Positions 1 to 9,807 are shown, counted from the first letter of the stretch. The stretch is DNA of 36,507 bases from an uncultured Planctomyces sp. (GCA_937899075.1 CALDJX010000667.1:1-36507), one strand, 5' to 3'. Numbers and translations are program-made. Notes: a model not told the origin generated them from the sequence alone.

Positions 1-3000
1 GTTCATGGTCACCGCTGCGCGACAGGTCAATCTCGTTGACCGTCCAGTCACCGTAACTGAACGTCGGATAATCCCCCGTCAGGAAGGTATCCGACGAGGC
101 GGAATAACCGTCGACGCCCTGCTGAAAAGTGCTCGTCCCCTGGCCGCGGTGTTCGACGTCGATCATAAAATCGCCAGCGTACGCGTCGCTGTAGCTGCCG
201 GCCGAGATGTAAAACGTACCCGCAGACACATCGATCGTAAGCGAACTGCTAAGTCCGGGGCCGCCATCGTCGTTGCTGGCGATCTGCGTACCCCCAAAGT
301 CGTAGACTCGCAGGTAAGTGTCGAGTCCGTTGATGCCGTCGAGGTCGATCGACAATACGCCGTCAGTCACCACGACACGGAACATGTCGCGATCGCCGGT
401 CATCTCGAACGTACCGGACGCGGAACCGTTGCCTGTGTCTCCGCCGTTGAGCGTGATCAGCGTTGCCGTCGCGTCCGTCAGTTCGCCGTGATCGTCGACC
501 GGTTCGGTGACCGTGATTGTCACTGTGGCCTGTGACGTCAGGGCTCCGTCGGTCAGCGTGTAGGTGAATGTGTCGTTACCGACGAAGTCCGTATCCGGCG
601 TGTAGGAGAACGAGCCATCACCATTCATCGATACTGTGCCGTTGGCTGGTTGCGTAATCGAGTCCACTGACATCCCATCACCGTCCATGTCTGAGTCGTT
701 ATCGAGGACACTCGCCGGAGCAATATTCAGCAGCGTTTCGAAGTCGGTCGAGAAGAAGTCATCGACGGCGGTCGGTGCGTCGTTCACTGAAGTGATGTTA
801 ATGTTGACCGTCGCGGTGTTACTGTCGAATTCGCCATCGCTCAATCGGTACGTGAATGAATCGGTACCGTTGAAGTTTGCGTCGGGTGTGTAGGTGACCG
901 TGCCGTTGGTATTGACCGTCACGCTGCCGTTCGCCGGGTTGGTAACAACGCTCGGCGTGATCGCGTCGCCGTCTGGATCGCTGTCATTGGAGAGGACGGC
1001 AATCGTGATCGAGCCGTCTTCATTAACGCTTGCCGAATCGTTACTGGCGACTGGAGCGGCATTGGATGTTGTGACGGTGAACGTCACTCGTGAAGCAAGT
1101 TCGGTGTATCCGTTGTTTTCGAGGAACACGGCGAAGTAGGTACCGTCGGCAAGATTGCCCGCTCCAGATGCGCTGTCGAGCGTCACCACGCCAGCAGTCA
1201 GGCTGCCGCCCGCAGTTCGGGTTCCGTTGGTGTAGTACCACGCCGTCGAACCGTTTGTGCCGGGAATATCACCGGCTGCATAAATGCCGATCCAGTCGGT
1301 TGCGTTGCCGGGACCATTTCCAAATGTGGCGACAATCACCTCGCCGGGTGCGTAGTCTGTGTCGTTCAGGCTGAAGGTCGGCGCTGCGATGACCGTGATA
1401 CTGACCGTCGCAATGTTGCTGTTGAGCGAGTCGTCGCTGACCAGGTAAGTGAAACTGTCCGCCCCGTTGTAGTTGGCGGTCGGCGTGTAAGTGATCGTGC
1501 CGTTGGCGTTGATTGTCACGCTGCCGTTCGTCGGGTTGGTGACGACGCTCGGCGTGATCGCGTCGCCGTCTGGATCGCTGTCGTTGGTGAGAACGGCAAT
1601 CGATATCGAGCCATCTTCGTTCACGGTGGCGGAATCGTTGACGGCGGTCGGAGCGAAGTTCACATCGTTGACAGTGATGCTGACGGTCGCGGCGTTGCTG
1701 TTCAGCGCGCCGTCGGTCGCGATGTAAGTAAACGAGTCCGAACCGACAAAGCCCGTGTTCGGCGTATACGTAATTGTGTTGTTCGCGTTGATCACGAGCG
1801 TTCCGTTGGAGGGCAGGCTGGAAACATGCCCCACGGTGAGCGTGTCGCCGTCGATGTCTGTGTCGTTACCAAGTACGGCGATGGTAACGGCCGTGTTGGC
1901 GTCTGTGGCTGCGGTGTCGTTTAAGGCAGCGGGTGCGTCGTTGATCGCGGCGACCGTCAGGCTGACTGTTGCCGTGTTGCTGTTCAGCGAGCCGTCGTTG
2001 ACTCGGTACGTGAACGAGTCGGCTCCGTTGTAGTCATCGTCCGGGGTGTAGGTAATCGTGCCGTTCGCGTTGACGACGGCTGTGCCACTCGTCGGTTGAG
2101 TGACGACGCTCGTTGTCAGCGGATCGCCGTCCGGGTCGGAGTCGTTGCTCTGCACGGTGATGCTGACGGCGTTGTCTTCACTGGTCGTGGCCGAGTCGTT
2201 AGCCGCGACGGGCGCGTTGTTGGCCGGCGGAGGGTTGCCGGGGATGCGGTAGGCGACGCTCAGTTGTGGTCGATTGGCAATCGTCGCCGCTTCGGACGAA
2301 CTCAGGTCGACTCCCCCGTTGCCCGTCGAAGCGAACACCCAGCCGTGATTCGCCGACGGATCGGCCAGCCATGCTTCCAAGCTGGCTGTGACATCCATTG
2401 AACGCGAACCGGTGCTGGCGTCGAGACTGCCAATAATCGTTGACGAGGCTTCTGTGTTGTTCGTGTTGACGCCGCCGGTCAGAGACGTCCACGTGTCAGT
2501 GTCGTTCCAGTTGATCAGCATTTCGTGCAGATTCGGATCGTTGCCGGGGTCGGTGACGTTGAAGTTCAGCGTCGCCGATTCGATCACGGCGTTACTCGGA
2601 ATCTGGCCGGTGCCGCCGCCGAACAGGTTTTCGAATCGCAGCAGCGTCTGCTCGATGCCCGAGTCGCCGTCGATCTGCAGCGTCGCATTCGAACTGTGGT
2701 CGGTTGCGGCTGAGCCACCATCAAGCCATGTGTCGACCGCGCCGGTGTAGCCGTTCACGCCCTGCTGAAACGTGACGACCACTGGGGCTTCAGTGATTCT
2801 CACGAAGTACTTGCCGAGGCTGCCGTAGTCGTCGTAGCCGTCGGCCCACGTACGATTACCCGTCCCGGTGATTTGCACGAAGTAGTCGCCAGCCGCGAGT
2901 GCGATGTCGTTGAGACTCGCTGACAGATTATCGATCAGCGAGCCGTCGGCAATCAGGTTCATCGCCGAATCGAACAGACTAAGGCCGACATCGAGGTTCG

Positions 3001-6000
3001 GGGAACGCACGGCCGGATCAGCGCTGAAGTTGAAGACGCCGCCGGTGACGGAGAATGAAAACAGATCGAAGTCCGTGTTCTGCTCAACAATTCCTTCGCC
3101 GAGTTGCGTGCTGGCGACTCCGCCGATTGAAACCAGTGGCGTCGCGGTTGTGGCCGAGTTGGTGTGATCATCGGGTCGATAACCGAAACCGTTGGTTAAG
3201 TTCGTGATGATCGCCAGGTCATCCTGCGAATTGTTGGAACCGATGTACGAACCACGGTCCCACTGCGAGAACCCGGAGACGGACGTGCCCATCAGAGTCA
3301 TCCACGTTCCGATGCCGGCAGCGTGGCCGTTGTAGTAGTTGTCGCCCGAGACACCATCGTGGCTGAGCCCCAGTGCGTGGCCGACTTCGTGCGAGATGCC
3401 CGACGCTCGAACCCGATTGTCACCGTCACCCGACACGAAGCCAGCGTTGTTGTTATTCGATGCGAAGCCACCGCCGGAAATTGCAAAGCCCAGCGAACCG
3501 GAATCGCCGATCAGAATTCGGGCTCCCCATTCGAGGTCGCTGCCGCCAGTGTTTCGCAGCGCTGCGTCGCCGGGGTCTTCTGTCGTGACGTTGACGTTGA
3601 ACGGCAGGAAGTCCTCGGCCGCTCGAATCCAGATGTCCTGAATGTCGGACAGTTCCTGATCGGACAGGACGCTCACGTTGCCGTCGGTGTCATAGGCATC
3701 GACGATCGTGCTGCCGCCGTTGTAGTTGCCGCCGAAGAAGTCGAGGTAAATCGTGTGCCGTGCGTCGGGCAGCGAATTCAGGAAGAGCGTCTCGCTCAGC
3801 GGGAACAGAGCGTCGACGCCGGCTCCATTAAACTGGTCGCGGATGTTGAGCGTCGCGGTATCAAGGTCGACGTCATAAACAGCCGTTTGAGCGACGGACA
3901 GCGTGACGGTTTCGGTACCGTCGCTGCTGCTGTCGTCGAGTGCGTTGATGACGACCGACGCGGAAGTTTCTCCAGCCGCGATCGTGACGGTTCCGCTAAG
4001 TGCGTCGAAGTCGGTGCCGGACGTTGCCGTCCCGCCAATTGTGTAATTCACGGTGACCGGCAGCATGGCGTCGCCCGTCCGGGCAAAGACGAACGTCCCA
4101 GTGCTGTCGACTTCGACCGCAAACGCATCCGACGCGATCACCGAGATCACGTTGTCGGTCGCCGAACCCACGCTGAGGCTGACGGTTGCCTCGCTGCTGT
4201 TCAACACGCCGTCGGTGGCGATGTAGGTGAAGCTGTCCGAGCCGGCGAAGCCCGAATTCGGCGTGTAAGTAATTGTGTTGTTCGCGTTGATGACGATAGT
4301 GCCGTTTGATGGCAGGTTGGAAACCTGCCCCACGGAGATCGTGTCGCCGTTCGCATCGGTGTCGTTGCCAAGGACGGCGATCGAGACGCTACCGCCGGCG
4401 TTGACACCCGCCACATCATCGTTGGCGATCGGAGCCACATTGACTCCGCCACCGACGTACGTGACCGTCAACTTGGGACGATTCACAATCGTCGTCGCTT
4501 CGGACGAATGCGTGTCGACGCCGTCCGAGCTGGTTGGCAGGAACGCCCAGCCGAGGTTGCTCGACGGATCACTGGCCCATGCCAGTAGAGCGGCGGTGAC
4601 GTCAACGCTGGCAGTGCCGATGCTTCCGGGCAGGCTGCCGTCCACGCTGGCAATCGCCTCAACGCCGTTGGGGCTCACGCCAGCACCGAGCGAATTCCAT
4701 CTCGAACTGCCGCTCCATGCCGTCAGCATGCGGTGCATGTTCGGATTGCCGCCGCCGTTGGAATTGACAACTTCCAGTGTCGCGGACTGGATTGTCACAC
4801 CGATCGGAATCTGTCCCGCTCCGCCGCCGAAAATGTCGTCGAAGCGGATCAGCGTCTGCTCGTCGCCCGTTCCGTCGTCGACCTCTAGCGTCGTTGCCGA
4901 ACCAAAACTGCTGCCCGTCGAATCGCCCGTGACGTAGGTGTCGACCGTGCCGCTGTAATTGTTGACGCCATCTTGAAACGATACCGTGACCGGTGGCTGA
5001 ATCGTCGTGTCGATCTCGACTGTCAGCGACTGCGAGTTCATCGCGTTGCCGACCGTGTCCATGATCTTCGCCGCGCCGCCGCCGCTGAGCGTGATGACGT
5101 AAACGCCGTCGCCGAAGTCACCGCCGAGCGATGTCAGCGTGATCATGTCGTTTGCCGCGTCGTAGCTGAACGAGTAATCCGTGCCGGCGGTGATCGCGTT
5201 TCCATCACGAGTCACTGCAACGGTCGCGTCGGTCACGGTCGCATCGTCGATGGCCGTGATATCGTGCAGATGAATGTCGATCGCCGGCTGTGCCTGGTTG
5301 ACGCGGGTCGTGCCGACAGTCGCATCGAAGTCGCTCGCGCCGTTGTCGAGCGGCGTGTGGAGTTCGCTCGTCGGTCCGGTCGTGTCAACTGGCTGACCGA
5401 TTGTGTACGAGTCAATTGACGTGCCGGACGTGTTGAGGAACTGGAACGTGATCGCGGCGGCGCTGGCGTCGATGATCATGGCGCCGTGGTCAGCGTTGTA
5501 GCGGACTTCGCTGCCGGAGATCGGTGCGTCGAAGCTGTACGGGCTACGACCGCCGAGCCCGTTCACGAAGTAGGGAATGCCGTTCTGCGAAATGCGTTCG
5601 TACGTGTGGTCGTGACCGGCCATGACGGCGTCCGCTCCCCAGCCGGCATAGTCCCACTGCATGGTGGAATTGTTGCCGTGGTTGGCCGACGAGTACGGAG
5701 CGTGGTGCAGCAGGACGATCTGCCACGGAGAGGTTGAGGCCGACATCTGCGTCTGCAGCCAGTTCTGCTGAGCCGCTCGGTCGGACGAACTGCCGATAGC
5801 TTCGTCACTGTCAAGCAAGAAGAAGTGGACCGGCCCCTCAATCACATCGTAGTAGCGTTCGCTTCCGGACGTATTGGTTGAAGTCGTGCCGGTGCCGGGC
5901 AGATCGAAGTACGCGAGGTACTCACTGATGCCGCCGCCGTCGTTGTAGTCATGATTGCCCGGCGACGGGAAGAAACGATTGTCGGTACTCGTCCCGCCGG

Positions 6001-8521
6001 AGACCGCCGGCAAATATTGCGAGTAGTGATTGCCAATCGCCTGTTGATACGTGAGCGATCCGTAACGGTTGTCACCAGCCGTGACGACGAACTCGGCATT
6101 CTGAGCCGCCACCATGGCCGCGACGTTCGCTTCGTCCGTCGAGTCGTTACCAAAGTCGCCCAGCATCGCGAATCGAATCGAGGCGTTGGGATCTTCGACC
6201 GTGATGGTCACCGTCGCCGTGTTGCTGCTCAGCCCGCCGTCGGTCGCGATGTAAGTGAAACTGTCCGTGCCAGTGAAGCCGGTATTCGGCGTGTAAGTAA
6301 TCGTGTTGTTCGTGTTGATGACGACGCTGCCACTGGTCGGCTGACTGGCGACTGAAGAGACAGTCAGTACGTCGCCGTTGGCGTCGGTGTCGTTCGCGAG
6401 GACGTCGATCGTCGCGGCCTGATTGATTCCCGTGTTGGCCGAATCGTTGTTGGCAACGGGAGCGGCTGGAGGCTGCGGACCGTCGGCGATTGTGCGGCCG
6501 TTGAGGTTCAGGCTGTCGAGATCACGCCAGCCAGCTCCACCGCCCCAGACGTAAACTCGGAACTCGACACTGCTGTTCGAATCGGCGACGGTGCTGACGT
6601 CGAAGGTCTGCGTTGTGTAGCCGCTGGACATCGCACGTGTGCCGTCGATGTTCGAGCTGAAGCCATCAACGCTCGTTCGGATCGCGGCGGTAGCTCCGGC
6701 AAGAAAGTACCCGAACTCTACAGACAGCTCGTTGAGGTCCAGCACCCGACCGGCGTCAGGCGTCGCCGTGAACGAGATGTATTCGCTGAGATTCTGCGAA
6801 CTCGAACCACTCCAGTTCAGCGGCCATGTGGCCGCCGGATTTGTTCCGCCGCTGACGTTGTTCTTTGTCAGAGTGCTCAGCGTGACGTCGTTCAACTCCG
6901 ACGTCCCGACGATCGCAGCTTGATCCTGTCCGGCGTTCGGGACGAAGCTGGCAACATCGCTGAATAAGACAACGACATCTTCCGCAGCAACCTGCACGGA
7001 ATACGCGCCGAGACTGGCGTAGTCGTCATAGCCGTTGGTGCTCCATGTCCGGTTGCCCGTACCCGTGACACGGACGTAATACGTGCCCGCCGCCAGCGTC
7101 TGGTTGAGCGAAGCCGACAGTTCGTCGGTGACGCTGTTCGACGCGATCAGATTCATCGAGCCGTCAAACAGTTCGGCACCGAGGTCGACATTCGGACTGA
7201 GACTGGTCGGATCGACGAAAATGTCGAATGCGCCGCCGGTGGTCGTGAACGAGAACAGATCGAAATCGCTGGTGGTTTCGATGTTGCCTTCACCGAGCAA
7301 CACGCCTGTGGTGATTTCCACAAGCGACGTCGCGTTCGCCGCCGAGTCGGCATGATCGTCGTCGCGATAACCGAACCCGTTCTGCGTCGTGATAATTGCG
7401 AGATCGTCTTCACTGTTGTCGGCGGTCGAGTAGCTGCCGTCGCTCCATGTGACCAGCGGGTTGTTGAAGACATTCCCCATGATCGTCGACCAGTGAGTTT
7501 CTCCGTTGCCGTGCCCCTCGTAGTACTCGCCGCCCGGACTGCCGCCGTCGTGATCAAGCCCCAGCGTATGCCCGACCTCATGCGAGGCCAGCCCGCCGAA
7601 CGCTCGCGGCGTACTCTCGATCGCGGCGACGGTCGAGACATCGACCCACGCGACGTCATTGAAGCTGCCAGAAAAGCTGTCGGTATGGGCGCGGCCGGTA
7701 GCCCCCACGTTGTAGTTCGTCGGGTCACCGATCATGACGGTGATGCCCCACTCCTGATCGCCTCCGCCGGTGTTCCGCAGCTTCTCGATGTTCGGCTCTT
7801 CAGTCGTCACGTTGACGCTAAACGCCCGAAAATCCTCGGCCACGATCTCCCAGGTCTGCTGAACAAAACTGAGTTCGTTGTTACTGAAACCCGTTCCGCC
7901 CTCAATATTGAACGGAGTGACATTGATATCCCCGCCGCCAATCCAGTCGGTCCCGCTGACCGTCCCGCCGAGGAAGTCGAGATAAATTGTATGCCGCGCA
8001 GCCGGCAGCGAGTTCAAACTGAACGTCTCGCTGAGCGGCACGAGCGCGTCGACGCCTGCCCCATCGAATTCATCGCGAATCGTGACCGTGGCGGAATCCA
8101 GAGCGAGCGTGTGCCCAGCGACGGCGTTCAGCGTCAACGTGACGGACTCGTTGCCCTCGCTGTTTGCATCTTCGAGCGGGTTCACAACGAGCGAAGCAGT
8201 CGCAGCCCCAGCCGGAATCGTCAGGCTGCCCGCGAGCGCTGCGTAGTCGATCCCAGCGGAAGCCGATCCGCTCAGCGAATAATCCAGATCGAGCGACTGA
8301 CTGACATCTCCGTCACGGGAGAAAACAAACGCCCCCGTACTCTCGCCCTCGGTCGCGAACGGGTCGGCCGCGATCACAGAAATCGCCGAAAGCAGACTGC
8401 GTTCTTCCAGCCGTTCCGTGTTGATCGGCTGATTCCGTCTGCCTTTCCGCGGAGTGTTCCGTCTAAAAGCTGCCTTCGATGCGAGTCGATGCCGAAGTGA
8501 TCGCTTCCAGTCGAATTTCAT
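1..8521 (-). CDS. Giant secreted multidomain protein with two metallopeptidase modules and a phosphoesterase (3' end outside window)
   Basis: At least 2840 residues without a stop; the gene runs off the left edge. It starts at ATG 8521, with an in-frame stop just upstream. Residues 38-46 read LEERSLLSA, the planctomycete LEPR-XLL-type N-terminal motif of exported giant proteins. Approximate order: Calx-beta (47-150); zinc peptidase with HEVGHTLGLDHD at H314 and a WSTIMG Met-turn; PPC domain (383-511); beta-sandwich (512-680); cadherin-like Big_9 repeat; phosphoesterase (778-1025) with MLGDFG, AGDN, GNHD (H857), LLHH and GHDH (H970); Ig-like; DNRLRE (1172-1352); Big_9; second Calx-beta; second peptidase with HEVGHALGLSHD at H1711; PPC; DNRLRE; three Big_9; an unassigned domain (2378-2487); two Big_9; PPC; start of a third DNRLRE. 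Both enzyme classes keep their metal ligands, so activity is plausible. Substrate is unknown. The FHA-sigma gene lies 170 bp upstream on the same strand. Confidence 0.93.
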   Translation of the reverse strand, partial: MKFDWKRSLRHRLASKAAFRRNTPRKGRRNQPINTERLEERSLLSAISVIAADPFATEGESTGAFVFSRDGDVSQSLDLDYSLSGSASAGIDYAALAGSLTIPAGAATASLVVNPLEDANSEGNESVTLTLNAVAGHTLALDSATVTIRDEFDGAGVDALVPLSETFSLNSLPAARHTIYLDFLGGTVSGTDWIGGGDINVTPFNIEGGTGFSNNELSFVQQTWEIVAEDFRAFSVNVTTEEPNIEKLRNTGGGDQEWGITVMIGDPTNYNVGATGRAHTDSFSGSFNDVAWVDVSTVAAIESTPRAFGGLASHEVGHTLGLDHDGGSPGGEYYEGHGNGETHWSTIMGNVFNNPLVTWSDGSYSTADNSEDDLAIITTQNGFGYRDDDHADSAANATSLVEITTGVLLGEGNIETTSDFDLFSFTTTGGAFDIFVDPTSLSPNVDLGAELFDGSMNLIASNSVTDELSASLNQTLAAGTYYVRVTGTGNRTWSTNGYDDYASLGAYSVQVAAEDVVVLFSDVASFVPNAGQDQAAIVGTSELNDVTLSTLTKNNVSGGTNPAATWPLNWSGSSSQNLSEYISFTATPDAGRVLDLNELSVEFGYFLAGATAAIRTSVDGFSSNIDGTRAMSSGYTTQTFDVSTVADSNSSVEFRVYVWGGGAGWRDLDSLNLNGRTIADGPQPPAAPVANNDSANTGINQAATIDVLANDTDANGDVLTVSSVASQPTSGSVVINTNNTITYTPNTGFTGTDSFTYIATDGGLSSNTATVTITVEDPNASIRFAMLGDFGNDSTDEANVAAMVAAQNAEFVVTAGDNRYGSLTYQQAIGNHYSQYLPAVSGGTSTDNRFFPSPGNHDYNDGGGISEYLAYFDLPGTGTTSTNTSGSERYYDVIEGPVHFFLLDSDEAIGSSSDRAAQQNWLQTQMSASTSPWQIVLLHHAPYSSANHGNNSTMQWDYAGWGADAVMAGHDHTYERISQNGIPYFVNGLGGRSPYSFDAPISGSEVRYNADHGAMIIDASAAAITFQFLNTSGTSIDSYTIGQPVDTTGPTSELHTPLDNGASDFDATVGTTRVNQAQPAIDIHLHDITAIDDATVTDATVAVTRDGNAITAGTDYSFSYDAANDMITLTSLGGDFGDGVYVITLSGGGAAKIMDTVGNAMNSQSLTVEIDTTIQPPVTVSFQDGVNNYSGTVDTYVTGDSTGSSFGSATTLEVDDGTGDEQTLIRFDDIFGGGAGQIPIGVTIQSATLEVVNSNGGGNPNMHRMLTAWSGSSRWNSLGAGVSPNGVEAIASVDGSLPGSIGTASVDVTAALLAWASDPSSNLGWAFLPTSSDGVDTHSSEATTIVNRPKLTVTYVGGGVNVAPIANDDVAGVNAGGSVSIAVLGNDTDANGDTISVGQVSNLPSNGTIVINANNTITYTPNSGFAGSDSFTYIATDGVLNSSEATVSLSVGSATDNVISVIASDAFAVEVDSTGTFVFARTGDAMLPVTVNYTIGGTATSGTDFDALSGTVTIAAGETSASVVINALDDSSSDGTETVTLSVAQTAVYDVDLDTATLNIRDQFNGAGVDALFPLSETLFLNSLPDARHTIYLDFFGGNYNGGSTIVDAYDTDGNVSVLSDQELSDIQDIWIRAAEDFLPFNVNVTTEDPGDAALRNTGGSDLEWGARILIGDSGSLGFAISGGGFASNNNNAGFVSGDGDNRVRASGISHEVGHALGLSHDGVSGDNYYNGHAAGIGTWMTLMGTSVSGFSQWDRGSYIGSNNSQDDLAIITNLTNGFGYRPDDHTNSATTATPLVSIGGVASTQLGEGIVEQNTDFDLFSFSVTGGVFNFSADPAVRSPNLDVGLSLFDSAMNLIADGSLIDNLSASLNDIALAAGDYFVQITGTGNRTWADGYDDYGSLGKYFVRITEAPVVVTFQQGVNGYTGAVDTWLDGGSAATDHSSNATLQIDGDSGIEQTLLRFENLFGGGTGQIPSNAVIESATLNFNVTDPGNDPNLHEMLINWNDTDTWTSLTGGVNTNNTEASSTIIGSLDASTGSRSMDVTASLEAWLADPSANHGWVFASTGNGGVDLSSSEAATIANRPQLSVAYRIPGNPPPANNAPVAANDSATTSEDNAVSITVQSNDSDPDGDPLTTSVVTQPTSGTAVVNANGTITYTPDDDYNGADSFTYRVNDGSLNSNTATVSLTVAAINDAPAALNDTAATDANTAVTIAVLGNDTDIDGDTLTVGHVSSLPSNGTLVINANNTITYTPNTGFVGSDSFTYIATDGALNSNAATVSITVNDVNFAPTAVNDSATVNEDGSISIAVLTNDSDPDGDAITPSVVTNPTNGSVTINANGTITYTPTANYNGADSFTYLVSDDSLNSNIATVSITVIAAPTFSLNDTDYAPGEVIVATFGNGPGNATDWIGIYAAGDIPGTNGSTAWYYTNGTRTAGGSLTAGVVTLDSASGAGNLADGTYFAVFLENNGYTELASRVTFTVTTSNAAPVASNDSASVNEDGSITIAVLSNDSDPDGDAITPSVVTNPANGSVTVNTNGTVTYTPDANFNGTDSFTYRLSDGEFDSNTATVNINITSVNDAPTAVDDFFSTDFETLLNIAPASVLDNDSDMDGDGMSVDSITQPANGTVSMNGDGSFSYTPDTDFVGNDTFTYTLTDGALTSQATVTITVTEPVDDHGELTDATATLITLNGGDTGNGSASGTFEMTGDRDMFRVVVTDGVLSIDLDGINGLDTYLRVYDFGGTQIASNDDGGPGLSSSLTIDVSAGTFYISAGSYSDAYAGDFMIDVEHRGQGTSTFQQGVDGYSASSDTFLTGDYPTFSYGDWTVNEIDLSRSGDHE
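948..1582. repeat. 38-bp exact direct repeat pair inside the giant gene (948-985 and 1545-1582)
   Basis: The two copies are identical over 38 bases and 597 bp apart, exactly 199 codons, so the reading frame is kept. Weaker similarity extends over about 894-1030 and 1491-1627. Each copy encodes the same part of a cadherin-like Big_9 repeat. The pair is a sign of recent internal duplication or gene conversion and is a plausible site for unequal recombination. Confidence 0.85.
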
Positions 8522-8691
8522 CCGACACGCCAATCTTAGTCAGGTTCTGTGCGGGATGGATCGCCGCCGGGATGACCTGTTCAACTCAGCAGCTATCAGA
8601 CAAAACTTCACCGCAGTGAATTTCCCGACAAACAAAATGCAGGATTGGCAGATTTTTCGGAAGATTCATTAAAGCACAGCCAACGGAGACC

Positions 8692-9636
8692 TTACTCGTC
8701 AGCCTCGCCGAGCAATTCGCGAACGCGATGCATTCGCCGCTCGACCGTTCGAGGAGCAACCTTCAAGGACTCGGCGATTTCCTGATGTGTGTAACCTTCG
8801 AGCTTGAGCAGTAGCATCTGGCGGTGCTCGTCGTTCGGCAACTTCGCCAGCGACTTCTGAATCAATTCATCGAGCGCGGCGATCGAATCCGGCGTCGGCT
8901 GTTCCCCAACGAAGTTATCAAATGCCTGCGGACTGTTCGCTGGAATGTTCAGGTCGGTCAGTTCTGAGATCGAATGACCATGCACTCGTCCTCCGCCACG
9001 CTTCTCACGCTTTTCACGTTTCACCTGATCGATCGACGCATTCCGAGTCATCGAGACCAGCAACCGCCAGAGGCTCTGTCGATCGTTCAGTTCAGGCAGC
9101 TTTCCTTCTGACGCCGAGAAATACAGCCGGGTAAAAACTTCGCTGGCGACGTCTTCCTCGTCCTGGCTTCGACGGTTCGCCGCGCCTAATCGTTGCTTCG
9201 CCAGTCCGACGATTGTCGCAAAGCAACGAGCCCACAGTTCGGTCATCGCTTCCCGATCGCCTCCCTGCACGCCGTGCAGAAGAAACGTCAGCGAGCCACG
9301 GGCCGACTGGCTGGCTGTGCTATCGTCCAGGGCCAAATCCGCCACTCCAAAATTCAGAGTCGGACCTGAGCGAGAAAATTCGACTCGACTGCCCGCCTGA
9401 ATACGACAATGCTCAACGCGTTTGCCGTCGACAAACATTCCATTCGCGCCGAAACACGCACAGTGCCAGGCAACGCCGTCATAGAAGACCGTGGCGTGAA
9501 ACCGTGACACCTGTTTGTCAGGCAGAACAATATCGTTATCCCGATGCCGCCCGATCTGAGCGGTCAACTCGGGAGCAAGACGAAAACACCTACCGGTGTC
9601 GGCATCGCCGGATGAAATGATGAGCGTAGCGGTCAT
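8692..9636 (-). CDS. FHA-domain ECF-type sigma-70 factor
   Basis: 314 residues from ATG 9636. An ATG at 9744 would add 36 residues upstream of the FHA fold and is less likely, though neither start has a strong ribosome binding site. Residues 1-100 are an FHA phosphothreonine-binding domain: GR at 29-30, SRFH at 44-47, NG at 65-66. Residues about 120-212 form sigma region 2 (DEEDVASEVFTRLY, then WRLLVSMTRNASIDQVKR), and 253-312 form region 4 with the helix-turn-helix GYTHQEIAESLKVAPRTVER. The product should direct RNA polymerase to specific promoters, with the FHA domain probably linking this to Ser/Thr kinase signalling. That link is inferred. It lies upstream of and co-oriented with the giant surface-protein gene, which is a candidate target. 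No anti-sigma gene is adjacent. Confidence 0.9.
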   Translation of the reverse strand: MTATLIISSGDADTGRCFRLAPELTAQIGRHRDNDIVLPDKQVSRFHATVFYDGVAWHCACFGANGMFVDGKRVEHCRIQAGSRVEFSRSGPTLNFGVADLALDDSTASQSARGSLTFLLHGVQGGDREAMTELWARCFATIVGLAKQRLGAANRRSQDEEDVASEVFTRLYFSASEGKLPELNDRQSLWRLLVSMTRNASIDQVKREKREKRGGGRVHGHSISELTDLNIPANSPQAFDNFVGEQPTPDSIAALDELIQKSLAKLPNDEHRQMLLLKLEGYTHQEIAESLKVAPRTVERRMHRVRELLGEADE

Positions 9637-9807
9637 TAATGCGGCTGAAACCTGACTCAATGGCCCAATTAAGGACAGGACAACAACGAACCGACGACAC
9701 TCTACCAGAGCTTTCGAGTGCTGTCGCTCAACGCCGGGTGGCATGCGATGTTCATTTGCCGAGACAACCTCTCTGCACGGTCAATGCGACAAAGCCAGCA
9801 TTAAACG

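Noticed and set aside
774..6460. Repeated motifs in the giant gene read as a possible satellite or CRISPR-like array
   Set aside because: Spacing follows whole protein domains of about 85-90 residues and the frame is kept, so they are cadherin-like repeats (coordinates read along the minus strand).
5..8500. Many open frames on the plus strand opposite the giant gene, some above 300 codons (for example 3323-4309 and 7352-8500)
   Set aside because: They lie antisense to one uninterrupted, clearly domain-bearing frame, have odd Arg/Val-rich composition and show no family motif. They are shadows of codon bias.
8608..8621. TTCAC/GTGAA inverted repeat upstream of the giant gene
   Set aside because: Only five base pairs per arm; too short to call an operator without comparison to other promoters.
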